Below are positions 26,371 through 35,422 of a DNA stretch of 64,000 bases, one piece after another (position 1 is the stretch's first letter; each line of letters opens with the position of its first letter). The position numbers and the translations under genes were made by a program. The DNA comes from Bin5 sp034428435 (GTDB taxonomy: Bacteria; Chloroflexota; Anaerolineae; Caldilineales; Caldilineaceae), in NCBI GenBank assembly GCA_034428435.1, contig DAOUHY010000453.1:1-64000 (forward strand), written 5' to 3'. A model generated the notes under the pieces. That model saw nothing but the letters and a program-made list of their open reading frames with translations. It made no database searches and had not been told where the DNA came from.

Positions 26371-26859
26371 ATGCATTGGAGCTCCAAATTGAGCCGGGTT
26401 AGACCTCTGACGATGGGTATCAGCAGACGGAAAGAGACGCTCAGGTTCGTTAAATTCGCTGTCGTCGGCGCGCTGGGCGCGCTGACCGATTTTTCGATAC
26501 TGATCTTTCTGGTCGAAGTTGCGGGCGTCGTTCCAGTAGTGGCCAGCGGTTTCGGTTTCAGCGCGGCCGTGCTCCAGAACTTTCTGCTGAATCGGTGGTG
26601 GACTTTCCCCGAGAGTCGGATACAGAGTAAGCGGCGCCAGATACTGAAGTTTGCCCTCGTCAGCGTCGTCGGATTGGGGATTAACCTTGTCATTTTTGAA
26701 TACATAGATCAGTCCCTGCGCAACTTCTGGATCGACATACTTTCCAGCTCGGAAATGGGATTTCGGGCGAGCTATATCTTTGCCAAGCTTTTCTCAATTG
26801 GGGTTGTCCTCTTCTGGAACTTCGCCGCCAACCGTCTGTGGACCTTTAAAGAGCTGTGA
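26371..26859 (+). CDS. GtrA-like membrane protein
   Basis: The 162 residues have four hydrophobic segments. The family mark is RFVKFAVVGALGALTDF near residue 25, with FLLNRWWTF in the middle and NFAANRLWTF at the end, the repeated N-R-x-W-T-F element of GtrA proteins. GtrA-like proteins are thought to flip or present polyprenyl-phosphate-linked sugars. A second in-frame ATG at 26413 (MGISRRKETLRF) is an equally good start; neither has a clear ribosome-binding site. It overlaps the next glycosyltransferase gene by four bases, so the two are translated together. Confidence 0.92.
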   Translation: MHWSSKLSRVRPLTMGISRRKETLRFVKFAVVGALGALTDFSILIFLVEVAGVVPVVASGFGFSAAVLQNFLLNRWWTFPESRIQSKRRQILKFALVSVVGLGINLVIFEYIDQSLRNFWIDILSSSEMGFRASYIFAKLFSIGVVLFWNFAANRLWTFKEL

Positions 26860-27995
26860 AGCTTGTCATCGATTACACGCCAGCAGTGCGCCAGACGGCG
26901 GGCATCGGCCGTATCGTTCGGGGGCAGATCAGTGAACTGGTGCAGAAGAATCCCGGCTACGACATCCGGCTATTTGTTGCCGGGAAGGCGACCCCCGAAC
27001 AGCGCGCTGCCGCCCCTCTACCTCTACACACTTTTCCCAGATTTTCGGAGCGCAACCTGACGCGGATATGGCACCGCCTGAATGTTCCGGCACCACGCTT
27101 GGAGTGGCTGACCGGTGGTGATGTGGATCTCTTCCATGCTACTGACTTTGTAATGGCGCCGGTGAGCGCAAATAGGAAGCTGCTGACTGTGCATGACTTG
27201 GCATTCCTGCGCTATCCGCAGGCGGCCATGCCGTCGCTGCATCACTATCTGAACGTGGTAGTGCCCCGCAGCATCGGACGTGCAGACCATCTCATTGCCG
27301 ACAGTCAAAACACTGCCTTGGACCTGGAGTCGACCTGGCCGCGACTCGAAGGCAGGATCAGCGTAGTCCAAGGCGCGGTCGACCTATGCGCGTTTCATAG
27401 AGTGTCAGATGTGGGGGCGTTAGATGCTGCGCACCAGAAGTACGCTATAGGGGAAAGGCCGTACATCTTTGCCCTGAGCACTCTTGAGCCGCGGAAAAAC
27501 TATCCTAGGTTGATCCGGGCATATCACGCCGCCCGCCGAGATTCGGGTCTGCCTCACAGGTTAATCATCGGCGGGAAAAAAGGCTGGCTCTTTGACGATA
27601 TCTTCGCCACTGTGCGGGAGTTGGGCATAGAAGAAGATGTACACTTTCCCGGATTCGTAGATGACGCCGACTTGCCGGTCCTCTATTCGGGAGCAGAGTT
27701 TTTTGCCTATCCTTCACTATACGAAGGGTTCGGGCTTCCTATCATCGAGGCGCTGGCTTGCGGGACACCGGTGCTTACTTCGGACAACTCCTGTTTGCCT
27801 GAGGCTGGCGGAGAGGGGGCACTTTACGTTGACGCCGAGTCTGTCGAGAGTATCGCGGAGGGTATTGTACGCCTGGCTACGCAGCCCGAATTGCGCGCCG
27901 GGTTGGCAGCCGCCGGAGAGGTCCATGCCCGTTCTTTTACCTGGAGTCGGAGTCTGGACCAGCTTCTCGAAGCCTATGAACGGGCGCTGGCCTGA
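26856..27995 (+). CDS. Glycosyltransferase family 4 protein
   Basis: This 379-residue GT-B enzyme transfers a sugar from a nucleotide donor. The N-domain starts KLVIDYTPAVRQTAGIGR, whose glycine-rich loop is typical of the family. The C-domain has FALSTLEPRKNYPRLIRAY and the E-x7-E donor-site motif in SLYEGFGLPIIEALACG. The start is GTG at 26856, overlapping the gtrA stop by four bases. With GtrA and the ligase it forms a small surface-glycan set, perhaps fed with GDP-mannose by manC at 16 kb (inference). The order and overlap indicate one transcript. Confidence 0.94.
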   Translation: MKLVIDYTPAVRQTAGIGRIVRGQISELVQKNPGYDIRLFVAGKATPEQRAAAPLPLHTFPRFSERNLTRIWHRLNVPAPRLEWLTGGDVDLFHATDFVMAPVSANRKLLTVHDLAFLRYPQAAMPSLHHYLNVVVPRSIGRADHLIADSQNTALDLESTWPRLEGRISVVQGAVDLCAFHRVSDVGALDAAHQKYAIGERPYIFALSTLEPRKNYPRLIRAYHAARRDSGLPHRLIIGGKKGWLFDDIFATVRELGIEEDVHFPGFVDDADLPVLYSGAEFFAYPSLYEGFGLPIIEALACGTPVLTSDNSCLPEAGGEGALYVDAESVESIAEGIVRLATQPELRAGLAAAGEVHARSFTWSRSLDQLLEAYERALA

Positions 27996-28038
27996 GAATA
28001 TGGTACAATTCACTGCACTCAGCCGCCAGGACCCACGT

Positions 28039-28521
28039 ATGGATGCCAAGAGTAAAACAGTCGCCGACTCGATGACACGAATCAGCCAGATAATGAATCC
28101 TGAGCACGCAAACGTGCTCGGGAACGTGCATGGCGGCGTGCTCTTGAAGTTGTGCGACGAATGCGGCGGGATCACGGCCGCGCGTCACGCCAGGCGCGTT
28201 GCGGTGACTGTCGCGGTTGACAGCATGGCCTTCCATGAGCCGGTGCAGGTCGGCCAACTGCTGAGGCTGCGGGGGAGGATTACGTACGTGGGCCGCAGTT
28301 CCATGGAGGTCGAGGTCATCGTCCAGGCGGAGGACCTGCTGACCGGCGAGATTTCACATACCAACAGTGCCTACTACATTTTCGTAGCCTTGGACGAGAG
28401 AGGTTTGCCTACCGAGGTGCCGCGGCTTGAAATAACGAACGAAGCGGAACGACGGCGTTTTGAGGAGGGCGAAGAACGGCAGCGTCAGAGGCTCAAACGG
28501 GCCGGGAAGAAACTGGAGTGA
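28039..28521 (+). CDS. Hotdog-fold acyl-CoA thioesterase
   Basis: The 160 residues match the YciA/BACH-type acyl-CoA hydrolases: the N-terminal KTVADSMTRISQIMNPEHAN, the active-site region LGNVHGGVLLKLCDECGG, AVDSMAFHEPV and SSMEVEVIVQAEDLLTGE. These form a hexamer that hydrolyses acyl-CoA to acid and CoA. The last 25 residues are a charged helix (EAERRRFEEGEERQRQRL). A start at 28000 (MVQFTALSRQ) is also in frame; the ATG at 28039 fits family N-termini better and has AGGA upstream. It follows the GT4 gene by 43 bases. Confidence 0.92.
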   Translation: MDAKSKTVADSMTRISQIMNPEHANVLGNVHGGVLLKLCDECGGITAARHARRVAVTVAVDSMAFHEPVQVGQLLRLRGRITYVGRSSMEVEVIVQAEDLLTGEISHTNSAYYIFVALDERGLPTEVPRLEITNEAERRRFEEGEERQRQRLKRAGKKLE

Positions 28522-28549
28522 GCGGGGCAAAGACGGCCTCAATCCGCGG

Positions 28550-29359
28550 ATGCAACCCTTTCGACGCTTTGTAAACCAGTCCTCGAAGCCCTGGCACAGA
28601 TGGCTTCTGCCCGCCGGGGCGCTGTTTACGTTGACAGGCTACTTCCGATCGTGGATCGATCACAAGGCGGCAGGACTGGCGGTCCTAGGACTGGATTTGG
28701 GTGAACTGGTGAAGTTCCTGTACCCGGTGCAACAGGGCGAGATTCGCCTCTGGCGCGAAGGATTTTACCTGCCGTTGGTGGCGGTGAGTATCAGCCTGAG
28801 TCTGAACGCTTTTCGGCGGAGTTCGATTGCCGCGGCCAGTGCGGGCGGGGAGGGCCCGGGGACGGAGTTGGGAGGCGATAGGCCACTGTACTCCTGGCCT
28901 GTTCGCATCGCATACCTTCTGGTCGCAATTGTAGCCGCCCTCAACATGTTGCCCCCCGCGTGGACTCCACAGCAACTACTCATGCCTGAGTTTCGTTTGC
29001 AGGTGGCTGCAATGCTACTTTGCCTGGCACTGGTCGCGTTTAGTCCCTTGGCCGCGCTTTTTCAGTCGCCTCGAACGCTGATAGGGGCTCTGGGCGAATC
29101 TGCTGGGATCGCCGGCCGCCGCGGTTGCCTTTGGCGGGCCGCCGGGGCGATTGCCATTGTACGCGGCCTGGTCCTGGTTGTTCTGGCCGGGACCGCGGTC
29201 TATTTTCCCGTGGCCCAGTTTCGCCAGATCCTTCCCACCCTGGCCGACCTATACGGGAGTACCCCTGAAATTGGTTGGGGACCTGCCATCATGATCGCTG
29301 GCCTGGCTGGTTTACTGTTTCATAGTCTTAGCGACCTTGCTTACCTGCTTAGAGAATGA
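28550..29359 (+). CDS. Integral membrane protein of unknown function
   Basis: Counting from the ATG at 28550, there are 269 residues with about six hydrophobic segments. The first is WLLPAGALFTLTGYF (about 17-32) and the last is IMIAGLAGLLFHSLSDLAYL near the end. Conserved-looking polar points include the early R-S-W-I-D-H and a basic loop. No known domain was recognised. A longer frame from 28460 would overlap the thioesterase gene and is not needed. It overlaps the next gene by four bases (ATGA), so the two are translationally coupled and probably work together. Confidence 0.75.
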   Translation: MQPFRRFVNQSSKPWHRWLLPAGALFTLTGYFRSWIDHKAAGLAVLGLDLGELVKFLYPVQQGEIRLWREGFYLPLVAVSISLSLNAFRRSSIAAASAGGEGPGTELGGDRPLYSWPVRIAYLLVAIVAALNMLPPAWTPQQLLMPEFRLQVAAMLLCLALVAFSPLAALFQSPRTLIGALGESAGIAGRRGCLWRAAGAIAIVRGLVLVVLAGTAVYFPVAQFRQILPTLADLYGSTPEIGWGPAIMIAGLAGLLFHSLSDLAYLLRE

Positions 29360-29835
29360 CTACAGAGAATCGAACGAGCGTCCGCGCATTTGAGCTTCCT
29401 TTCCAGACTGTCTGGGTTCGCCGCAAGGACATGATTGACTTGCGGATTGCGAGAAGGGCTCCGGAAACGGACAACTGGACTAACGCCGATCTTGTGGCCC
29501 ACATCAGTGCTTACCGGCTGGTCGGCGTGAGCATTCAAGACCACAAGAGGCTGGGTCTTGGCCGCTGGCTACGCGCAGCTTGTGATGAAGTCTCTTTAAG
29601 GACCGATGAACCGTTGCCATCGGGAATGGTGCGCTACGATGAAGCAGGGCAGATTGCTTATTTTTCGATCTGGCCCCAGCTATCCGAGGATGCCGATGCC
29701 CATCACTACGAGCGCAGGGGCAAGATATATCTGATGCAAGACGGTGGAATCGCGCGGATCCGGTTTCCTGTGCTCAACAAGCGGGGCAGAGCCGGCGTAC
29801 TCGGTGCGGCCGCGGCATTGCTGGCGACAAGGTGA
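29356..29835 (+). CDS. Conserved-looking soluble protein of unknown function
   Basis: This 159-residue protein has no signal peptide or membrane segment. It has an alternating beta/alpha pattern, with WTNADLVAHISAYRLVGVSI, an aromatic-rich stretch (GQIAYFSIWPQL) and a basic C-terminal helix (RGRAGVLGAAAALLATR). I do not recognise the family. The start overlaps the stop of the membrane protein gene in ATGA, so it depends on that gene for translation and its product may act at the membrane with it. No terminator was seen after it. Confidence 0.7.
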   Translation: MTTENRTSVRAFELPFQTVWVRRKDMIDLRIARRAPETDNWTNADLVAHISAYRLVGVSIQDHKRLGLGRWLRAACDEVSLRTDEPLPSGMVRYDEAGQIAYFSIWPQLSEDADAHHYERRGKIYLMQDGGIARIRFPVLNKRGRAGVLGAAAALLATR

Positions 29836-30064
29836 ACGTTGCAGAGATTTAAAAGCCTTTCAATTGGATGCTTGTAGATCCGTCGTAACTGCTGAGCCAT
29901 GTTCAGTGTGTGCACTGTGTGCGGCCCGTTTGGGCCGAATGTACCGTCAGTATTTCTGTAGGGATCTCGCCATGGTCATAGCGGTGAACGTTGGGTAATA
30001 TGGGAGTTGCCTCGCCTGTCTTGCCTGCGCTGGCACATACTCGGAATGTGCCAAGGCGCGGGGT

Positions 30065-30290
30065 GGGGGGAAGCCCGGTCGCAGCGGGTCGTCAAGGTCA
30101 TATTGCCACTCACTTGATGCGGCGGGGGGTTTAGGAGAGGGGGCCTTGCGGGGGCGGAGCCCCCGCACAAGGGAGGGCCGAATAGGCCCGACCGCCCAAA
30201 AACGACGAGAGAAGGGAGAGGAGTTGGGAGAGAGGAAACTTCGCTCGCGTCCTCCGGCGTCGCGCACTGAATTGGGCTTAGTAGTTGCGT
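30065..30290 (+). repeat. Dispersed intergenic element, copy C (short form, double-hairpin core)
   Basis: The core is identical to copies A and B: hairpin 1 at 30147-30165 and hairpin 2 at 30174-30188, then GACCGCCCA. Its 5' flank (GGGGAAGCCCGGTCGCAGCG) and 3' flank (AACTTCGCTCGCGTCCTCCG, ending near GTAGTTGCG) match copy D instead, so it belongs to a second architecture. It lies on the plus strand, ending about 75 bases before mtnP. The 528-base gap 29836-30363 otherwise shows no gene. Confidence 0.82.
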
Positions 30291-30363
30291 TCTACCAAGG
30301 ATTTCAGTTGAACGGTTAGTCGCCGACCAGTACCAACTCTTACTTATATTCGGAGTTCTCTTG

Positions 30364-31251
30364 ATGACAGAACCTATTCGCTTCGGAGTTATCGGGGGCA
30401 GCGGCGTTTACCGGATGGAGACCCTGTCCGACGTGGAAGAGATCGAACTGGACACGCCATTCGGGAAGCCGTCGGACGCCTACGTGGTGGGGATACTGCA
30501 CGGACAGCGGGTCGCGTTTCTTGCCCGGCACGGACGTGGGCACCGTATAAGCCCAACGCGGTTGAATCAGCGCGCCAACATCTACGGCTTCAAGATGCTG
30601 GGCGTCGAGTACCTGATTGCGGTCAGCGCTTGCGGCAGCCTGCAGGAGAGGCTGCGGCCAGGCGATATTGTCATTCCGGACCAGATATTCGATCGCACGA
30701 GATTGAGGGGGCTCAGTTTCTTCGATGACCCGGAGGTGGGAACTGACGGGCTGGTCGTCCATGTGAGTGTCGCTCACCCCTTCTGTGACTACCTCAGCGA
30801 TATTTGCTTCCGGGCGGTAGAGCAGACCGGTACCACGGCTCACCTCGGCGGCAACTTTGTGACGATTGAGGGCCCGCGTTTCAGCACGAAGGTCGAGAGT
30901 ATCGCCTTTCGCCAACTGGGCATGGACATTATCGGTATGACGACGACGCCGGAGGCGTTCCTGGCCAGAGAAGCTGAGATGAGCTATGCCTGTATGGCGC
31001 ATGTGACGGACTATGATGTTTGGCACGAGACGGAAGAGGCGGTGACTGTCGAAGCCGTGATCAGGATGCTGATGCACAATGCGGAGGTAGCTGTCGCGGC
31101 GGTTGCCAACGCCATCGAACTGCTGGCCGAGAGCGGTCCTTCGCCATTTGCCAATGCACTCCAGGACGCGTTGATTACCGACAGGAAGGCCGTTCCGCGG
31201 GAGGTCGTCGACCGCCTGAAGTTGATCGTCGGCAAGTATTTCGATCGATAA
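30364..31251 (+). CDS. mtnP: S-methyl-5'-thioadenosine phosphorylase
   Basis: This 295-residue enzyme phosphorolyses methylthioadenosine to adenine and methylthioribose-1-phosphate, the first step of methionine salvage. Seen motifs are VIGGSGVY at the start, the phosphate-binding RHGRGH, SACGSLQE, EGPRFST, GMTTTPEA and HVTDYDVW. The Asp of the last motif selects 6-aminopurines, favouring MTAP over guanosine/inosine phosphorylase. GGAG at 30352-30355 supports the ATG at 30364 over the adjacent TTG. It is followed 19 bases later by a TPP enzyme. No other methionine-salvage gene is present. Confidence 0.95.
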   Translation: MTEPIRFGVIGGSGVYRMETLSDVEEIELDTPFGKPSDAYVVGILHGQRVAFLARHGRGHRISPTRLNQRANIYGFKMLGVEYLIAVSACGSLQERLRPGDIVIPDQIFDRTRLRGLSFFDDPEVGTDGLVVHVSVAHPFCDYLSDICFRAVEQTGTTAHLGGNFVTIEGPRFSTKVESIAFRQLGMDIIGMTTTPEAFLAREAEMSYACMAHVTDYDVWHETEEAVTVEAVIRMLMHNAEVAVAAVANAIELLAESGPSPFANALQDALITDRKAVPREVVDRLKLIVGKYFDR

Positions 31252-31270
31252 GGAAGGACATATTGCGGCT

Positions 31271-32938
31271 ATGGCCACGGTTGCCGAAACAGTTGCCCAC
31301 TCTCTTCATGACGCCGGCGTGCGCCTTGCCTTCGGTATGCCAGGCGGCGAGGTCGTATCTTTTATGGAGGCCTTGCGGGGGGTCGGCATCGGCTTTGAGC
31401 TGATGCATCATGAGCAGAGCGCGGTGTTTGCCGCCGACGCCTACGCGCGGGCGACCGGCAAGCCGGGATGTGCACTCACTACTTTAGGCCCGGGCGCGCT
31501 CAATGCTGTGCCAGGTATTGGGCATGCATGGTTGGACCGGGCTCCGGTCGTGTTGATTACGGCGCAGAAGCCTGACTCGGTGCTGCCGGATTACACGCAT
31601 CAGGTGGTCGACTTGCAGGCCGTCTTTGGGCCGATCGTGAAGCGGACGCTCAAGGTGACACCGCAGAACGCTGCTTCCGAAGTGCCGCCGACGGTTGCGT
31701 TGACGATGCAAGGGCGGCCGGGTCCTGTGCATTTGCAAATAAGCAATGAAGAGGCGGAGCTTTCGATTGAAGGAGCGAGCGTGCAGACGGCGCGCCAGAT
31801 GTCGTTAGGCGAGGGCGAGTCGAAAGGGAACGGCGGCCGGCCCGACGGGGACCAGCTTGCTCGAGCGAGAGAGATCGTTACGAAGGCATCACGTCCCGTC
31901 ATTCTGGCCGGGCTGGGTTTGGAGCCGGATGCCCCGTACGATGCGCTGAGAGCGCTGGCGGAGGCGGCCAACGCGCCGGTAATCGTGTCTCCGAAGGGAA
32001 AGGGCGCCCTGCCGGACGATCACCCGCTGAGCGCAGGTGTCATCGGATTGACCCGCACCGATCCCGTGTACGAAATCCTGGAGGAAGCGGACTGTGTCGT
32101 TGCGGTCGGATTCGACGTAGTCGAACTGGTGAAGGAGTTTTCTCTGCCGAGTTCGGGCGCAATCGGGTCCACGGAGGGGACTGAAACTGTACCGCTTGTC
32201 TGGATAGCAAACTGGGCCAACTACGACCCAGTTCTGCCGGCGACCGTCGAGCTGGTGGGTCCGATGGCGGGGGCGCTGATGCATCTTGCCGACAGCGAGT
32301 TTGGCACGGACGCGCAGTGGGGCGAATCCAAGGTGCGTGCGTTTCGCGCAGAGCTGGCTGCTGTGCCTTTGCCCACTCCCCAGCCAGGCCATCTTTTGCC
32401 TCAGCAGCTGTTGGAGAGTATGCGCCGTCATCTGCCTGCTGACGCGTTGCTGGCTGTGGACGTGGGCAGTCACAAGATATTCGGAAGTTTGGAATGGCCA
32501 ACCTTGTCCCCGAACTGCTTTGCGCTTTCGAATGGTCTGTCCTGCATGGGATTTGGGCTGCCGGCAGCCATCGGCACCGCGCTGGCCAAGCCAGACGAAC
32601 CGGCTGCCTGCCTTATCGGAGATGGCGGGATGCTGATGTGTTTGGGAGAACTGGCGGTCCTGGCGCGACTGGATCTGCCGGTGATTGTCGTTGTGGCCGT
32701 TGACAACGCAATTGATCTGATTCGGTCGCACCAGATCAGGCAGGGCAAGAAGCCTTTTGGTACCGAGTTTCCTGCCCCGGACTTCTGCAAGATTGCCTCA
32801 GGATACGGCATTGCTGCAGAACGAGTTACGACACCTGAAGGCTGCGATGAGGCGCTTGCCCAAGCGGCCGCCGCCAGGGCGCCCTTCCTGATCGAAGCCA
32901 TCATTGATCCCATCGGTTATCCAACCACGCCTCGGTAG
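31271..32938 (+). CDS. Thiamine-pyrophosphate enzyme, acetolactate-synthase-like
   Basis: The 555 residues have the three-domain layout of this superfamily. The N-terminal Pyr domain contains the activating Glu in MHHEQSAVFAADAYARATG. A central domain spans about 200-330. The C-terminal PP domain contains the metal-binding motif LIGDGGMLMCLGELAVLARL through VAVDNAID. Such enzymes act on 2-keto acids by decarboxylation or ligation; the exact substrate is open. The last residue of the metal motif reads D-N rather than N-N. It follows mtnP closely and is convergent (15 bases) with the rhamnonate dehydratase-like gene, so it may belong to the sugar-acid cluster. Confidence 0.88.
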   Translation: MATVAETVAHSLHDAGVRLAFGMPGGEVVSFMEALRGVGIGFELMHHEQSAVFAADAYARATGKPGCALTTLGPGALNAVPGIGHAWLDRAPVVLITAQKPDSVLPDYTHQVVDLQAVFGPIVKRTLKVTPQNAASEVPPTVALTMQGRPGPVHLQISNEEAELSIEGASVQTARQMSLGEGESKGNGGRPDGDQLARAREIVTKASRPVILAGLGLEPDAPYDALRALAEAANAPVIVSPKGKGALPDDHPLSAGVIGLTRTDPVYEILEEADCVVAVGFDVVELVKEFSLPSSGAIGSTEGTETVPLVWIANWANYDPVLPATVELVGPMAGALMHLADSEFGTDAQWGESKVRAFRAELAAVPLPTPQPGHLLPQQLLESMRRHLPADALLAVDVGSHKIFGSLEWPTLSPNCFALSNGLSCMGFGLPAAIGTALAKPDEPAACLIGDGGMLMCLGELAVLARLDLPVIVVVAVDNAIDLIRSHQIRQGKKPFGTEFPAPDFCKIASGYGIAAERVTTPEGCDEALAQAAAARAPFLIEAIIDPIGYPTTPR

Positions 32939-32953
32939 CCACTTCTTTCCACA

Positions 32954-34141
32954 TCAGAAGGTTACAACTTCTCGCTGCTGGATCCTGGCATCGTCCAGTT
33001 GCATGCCGATGCCAGGAGCAGTCGGTACGCTGACGTTACCGTTGACCGGCTTTAATGGGTTTTTGAGGAAGAACTGGTGGACTTCGTTCCACTTGATCAG
33101 ATATTCCAGCATTGGCGTGGTCGGCTCGGGCCAGGCGGCGATGACGTGGATACTGGCTGGGGTCGAGTGGCCATGGGGAATGACCGGGACGTCGTAGGTG
33201 GATGCCAGGGCCAGGATCTTCTGTGTCTCGGAAATACCACCGCACCAGTAGATATCGGGCTGGTAGACGTCGCAGGCTCCAGCGTCCATCAGTTGTTTCA
33301 ATCCCCAGCGTGTGTACTCATGTTCGCCGCCGCTGATAGGGATGTTTACCTCACGGCGAATCTGGGCGTACTGTTCGATCTTGTCGGGCAGAACCGGCTC
33401 TTCCAGCCAGCGGGGGGCATATTCTTCCAGCCTGCGGGCCATCTGCACGGCGTACGGGACATCCCAGCTCATCCAGCAATCCAGCATAATGTCCACGTCC
33501 GGGCCGACGCTCTCGCGCAGCGTACGGGCAAGGCGAAGGTTTCGCTCCATCCCCATTTTGCCGTCGGTCGGTCCGTCGCGGAAGAACCACTTTGTGGCTC
33601 GGAAACCTTCGGCCACGAACTGCCTGGCGCGCTCCTGGACAAGCTCCGGGTCCAAGGAATAGCCCAAGGCGCTGGCATAGGCCGGTACTTCTGTCCTGGT
33701 GGGTCCGCCGAGGAGTTGGCAGACCGGCGCGTTGAACCAGTTACCTTTCAGGTCCCATAGTGCGCAGTCGACGGAACTTATGGCCATCATCTCAGTCCCT
33801 TTGCGCCCGTGCACCTTGGCCCGGTACATCCTGTCCCACAGGCGTTCGGAGGCGAGTGGGTCGTGACCTATCAGGAGGGGAGCCAGCTGGGTCTGGATTA
33901 CGAAGGCCTGGTCGAAAGGAAGGGGACCGCCGCGGCCGGACACGCCTTCATCGGTCGCGATTTCGACGAAGTAGGCGGTGATGTCATAGCGGCCTTCGCC
34001 TGTCGCCAGCATTTCGTTCGGGCCCTCGGCCTTGTGTTCAGGGTAGATGTCGAGAGGCCGCAGCAGCCGCTCCTCCCAGAACTCTCCCTCGGATTCCAAT
34101 ATGCCCTGCAGACGAACTACCGTTACGTCGGTGATTTTCAT
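32954..34141 (-). CDS. Enolase-superfamily dehydratase, L-rhamnonate dehydratase-like
   Basis: This 395-residue protein is of the mandelate racemase/muconate lactonizing enzyme group. Metal ligands lie in IMLDCWMSWD (Asp), PRWLEEPV (Glu) and ISGGEHEYTRWG (Glu); the catalytic His lies in VIPHGHSTPASIH. The combination LDCWMS, GEHE-TRWG, QPDIYWCGGI and the late PVNGNVSV closely follows L-rhamnonate dehydratase (RhmD), which removes water from L-rhamnonate to give 2-keto-3-deoxy-L-rhamnonate. A related aldonate is possible. It is the only minus-strand gene of the cluster, divergent from the aldolase operon across 258 bases. Confidence 0.88.
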   Translation of the reverse strand: MKITDVTVVRLQGILESEGEFWEERLLRPLDIYPEHKAEGPNEMLATGEGRYDITAYFVEIATDEGVSGRGGPLPFDQAFVIQTQLAPLLIGHDPLASERLWDRMYRAKVHGRKGTEMMAISSVDCALWDLKGNWFNAPVCQLLGGPTRTEVPAYASALGYSLDPELVQERARQFVAEGFRATKWFFRDGPTDGKMGMERNLRLARTLRESVGPDVDIMLDCWMSWDVPYAVQMARRLEEYAPRWLEEPVLPDKIEQYAQIRREVNIPISGGEHEYTRWGLKQLMDAGACDVYQPDIYWCGGISETQKILALASTYDVPVIPHGHSTPASIHVIAAWPEPTTPMLEYLIKWNEVHQFFLKNPLKPVNGNVSVPTAPGIGMQLDDARIQQREVVTF

Positions 34142-34183
34142 GGTTGTTTCGCTCGCTAGTAAATTGAATGGCTACCTAACTGT

Positions 34184-34211
34184 AGTATACTGATCCGAGG
34201 GGTTCGGGCAA
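34184..34211 (-). promoter_or_regulatory. Candidate promoter of the rhamnonate dehydratase-like gene
   Basis: On the minus strand TTGCCC (34206-34211) and TATACT (34184-34189) are 16 bases apart. This gives a leader of about 35 bases before the ATG at 34141. Confidence 0.4.
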
Positions 34212-34370
34212 TAAACTTGGGCTTTCGTTAGGCCTGACTGCGTTGTCGAAGCAAGTGGACAGTGCAGTAAGGTCGACTGTCCTGTAACTGCTTTCTTGTT
34301 CGCGAATCTCCAGGGGGGGTTAGTCGACAGTCGTCTGCTACGTGGTCGACTACAGGGATCCATCCGTAAG

Positions 34371-34384
34371 AATTGATATCAATT
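34371..34384. promoter_or_regulatory. Palindrome AATTGATATCAATT, candidate operator
   Basis: This is a perfect 14-base palindrome ending 15 bases before the ATG of the aldolase gene, where a bound repressor would block the ribosome-binding or promoter region. The same divergent gap also holds three GTCGAC hexamers (34272, 34323, 34345). GntR- or LacI-type regulators often use such sites; no regulator gene lies in the cluster. Confidence 0.45.
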
Positions 34385-34399
34385 TGGTGGGGCTGATTG

Positions 34400-35299
34400 A
34401 TGAACAAGCATTGGCGCGGCATCTTTGCGATTGTCGTTACTCCGTTTACTGACGACCTTCTACTAGATGAAGAAGCGCTTCGGCGTCAGGTGGCGTTTTG
34501 CATCGAGGCGGGCGCGGCGGGGCTCGTCGGTCCGGCGAACGCGGGCGAATTTGCGACGATGTCGGACGAAGAACGTCAGCGTTGGATCCGGGTTGTCGTC
34601 CAGGAGGCGGGCGGGCGGGTACCGGTTGTTGCTGCAACTACACACGGTCACAGAGTTCCGGCTGTAGCTCTGAGCCAGTTCGCCCAGGATGTGGGCGCCG
34701 ACGGTATCATGGCGATGCCGCCTCATATCCTGCATCCGGACGCGGACGGTTGCTATGAATACTACCGGGCTCTAGACGACGCCCTGCGCATCCCGATCTG
34801 CATTCAGAACTTTATGGGGCCGATCGGGACACCCATGTCCTCGGCGTTGCTGGCGCGCATGTGCCGAGAATTGGAGTGGGTACAGTATCTCAAGGAGGAG
34901 ACGCTGCCGGAGCCGCGTGCCATTTCGCGTACGCTGGCTGCGGCCGGAGATGCCTGCCGAGGCGTTTTTGGTGGGCAGGGCGGGATCTACATGATTGACG
35001 AGTGGCGGAGGGGGGCATGCGGTAACATGCCGGCGAGCCAGTCGGTCGATCTGCACACGAAGATCTGGGCCTTATTGGAGGAGAATGACGAATCCGGCGC
35101 TCGCGATCTTTTCAACCGTCTGTTGCCTCTGCTTAACTTTGAGCGCATGCATGGGGTGGCAGTTTACAAACAGGTCTTCTTGCGACGCGGTATCTTCTCG
35201 TCGGCCGCCAGCCGCATTCCCGGCGCGTACTTAGACAGTCAGGATTTGCAGGAATTCGAGGCCATTTGGGAGGATGTGGCGCCGCTTTTGCTGTCATGA
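34400..35299 (+). CDS. DapA-family aldolase/dehydratase (2-keto-3-deoxy sugar-acid type)
   Basis: This 299-residue TIM-barrel protein starts KHWRGIFAIVVTPFTDD, as in the DapA/KDG aldolase family. The Schiff-base Lys is K165 in WVQYLKEE. The motif usually reading Y-N-x-P is changed to IQNFMGP (135-141), so the catalytic Tyr is a Gln. The N-terminal GTTGE-like motif reads GPANAGEFATMS. These changes argue against dihydrodipicolinate synthase and for an aldolase or hydratase on a keto-deoxy acid made by the neighbouring dehydratases. The ATG at 34400 is chosen over a TTG three bases up. It heads a plus-strand run of four catabolic genes. Confidence 0.88.
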   Translation: MNKHWRGIFAIVVTPFTDDLLLDEEALRRQVAFCIEAGAAGLVGPANAGEFATMSDEERQRWIRVVVQEAGGRVPVVAATTHGHRVPAVALSQFAQDVGADGIMAMPPHILHPDADGCYEYYRALDDALRIPICIQNFMGPIGTPMSSALLARMCRELEWVQYLKEETLPEPRAISRTLAAAGDACRGVFGGQGGIYMIDEWRRGACGNMPASQSVDLHTKIWALLEENDESGARDLFNRLLPLLNFERMHGVAVYKQVFLRRGIFSSAASRIPGAYLDSQDLQEFEAIWEDVAPLLLS

Positions 35300-35422
35300 C
35301 TGAGATATGAGGATGAAACCTCTTGGGGCCAAGTAGCAAGGCCTCGAAGTCGTTCACAGTTTCGCTGTTTGCGTCAAGAGAAGACAAGAGCCGCGGTCTC
35401 CCTTTTCCACATACGACGGTCC

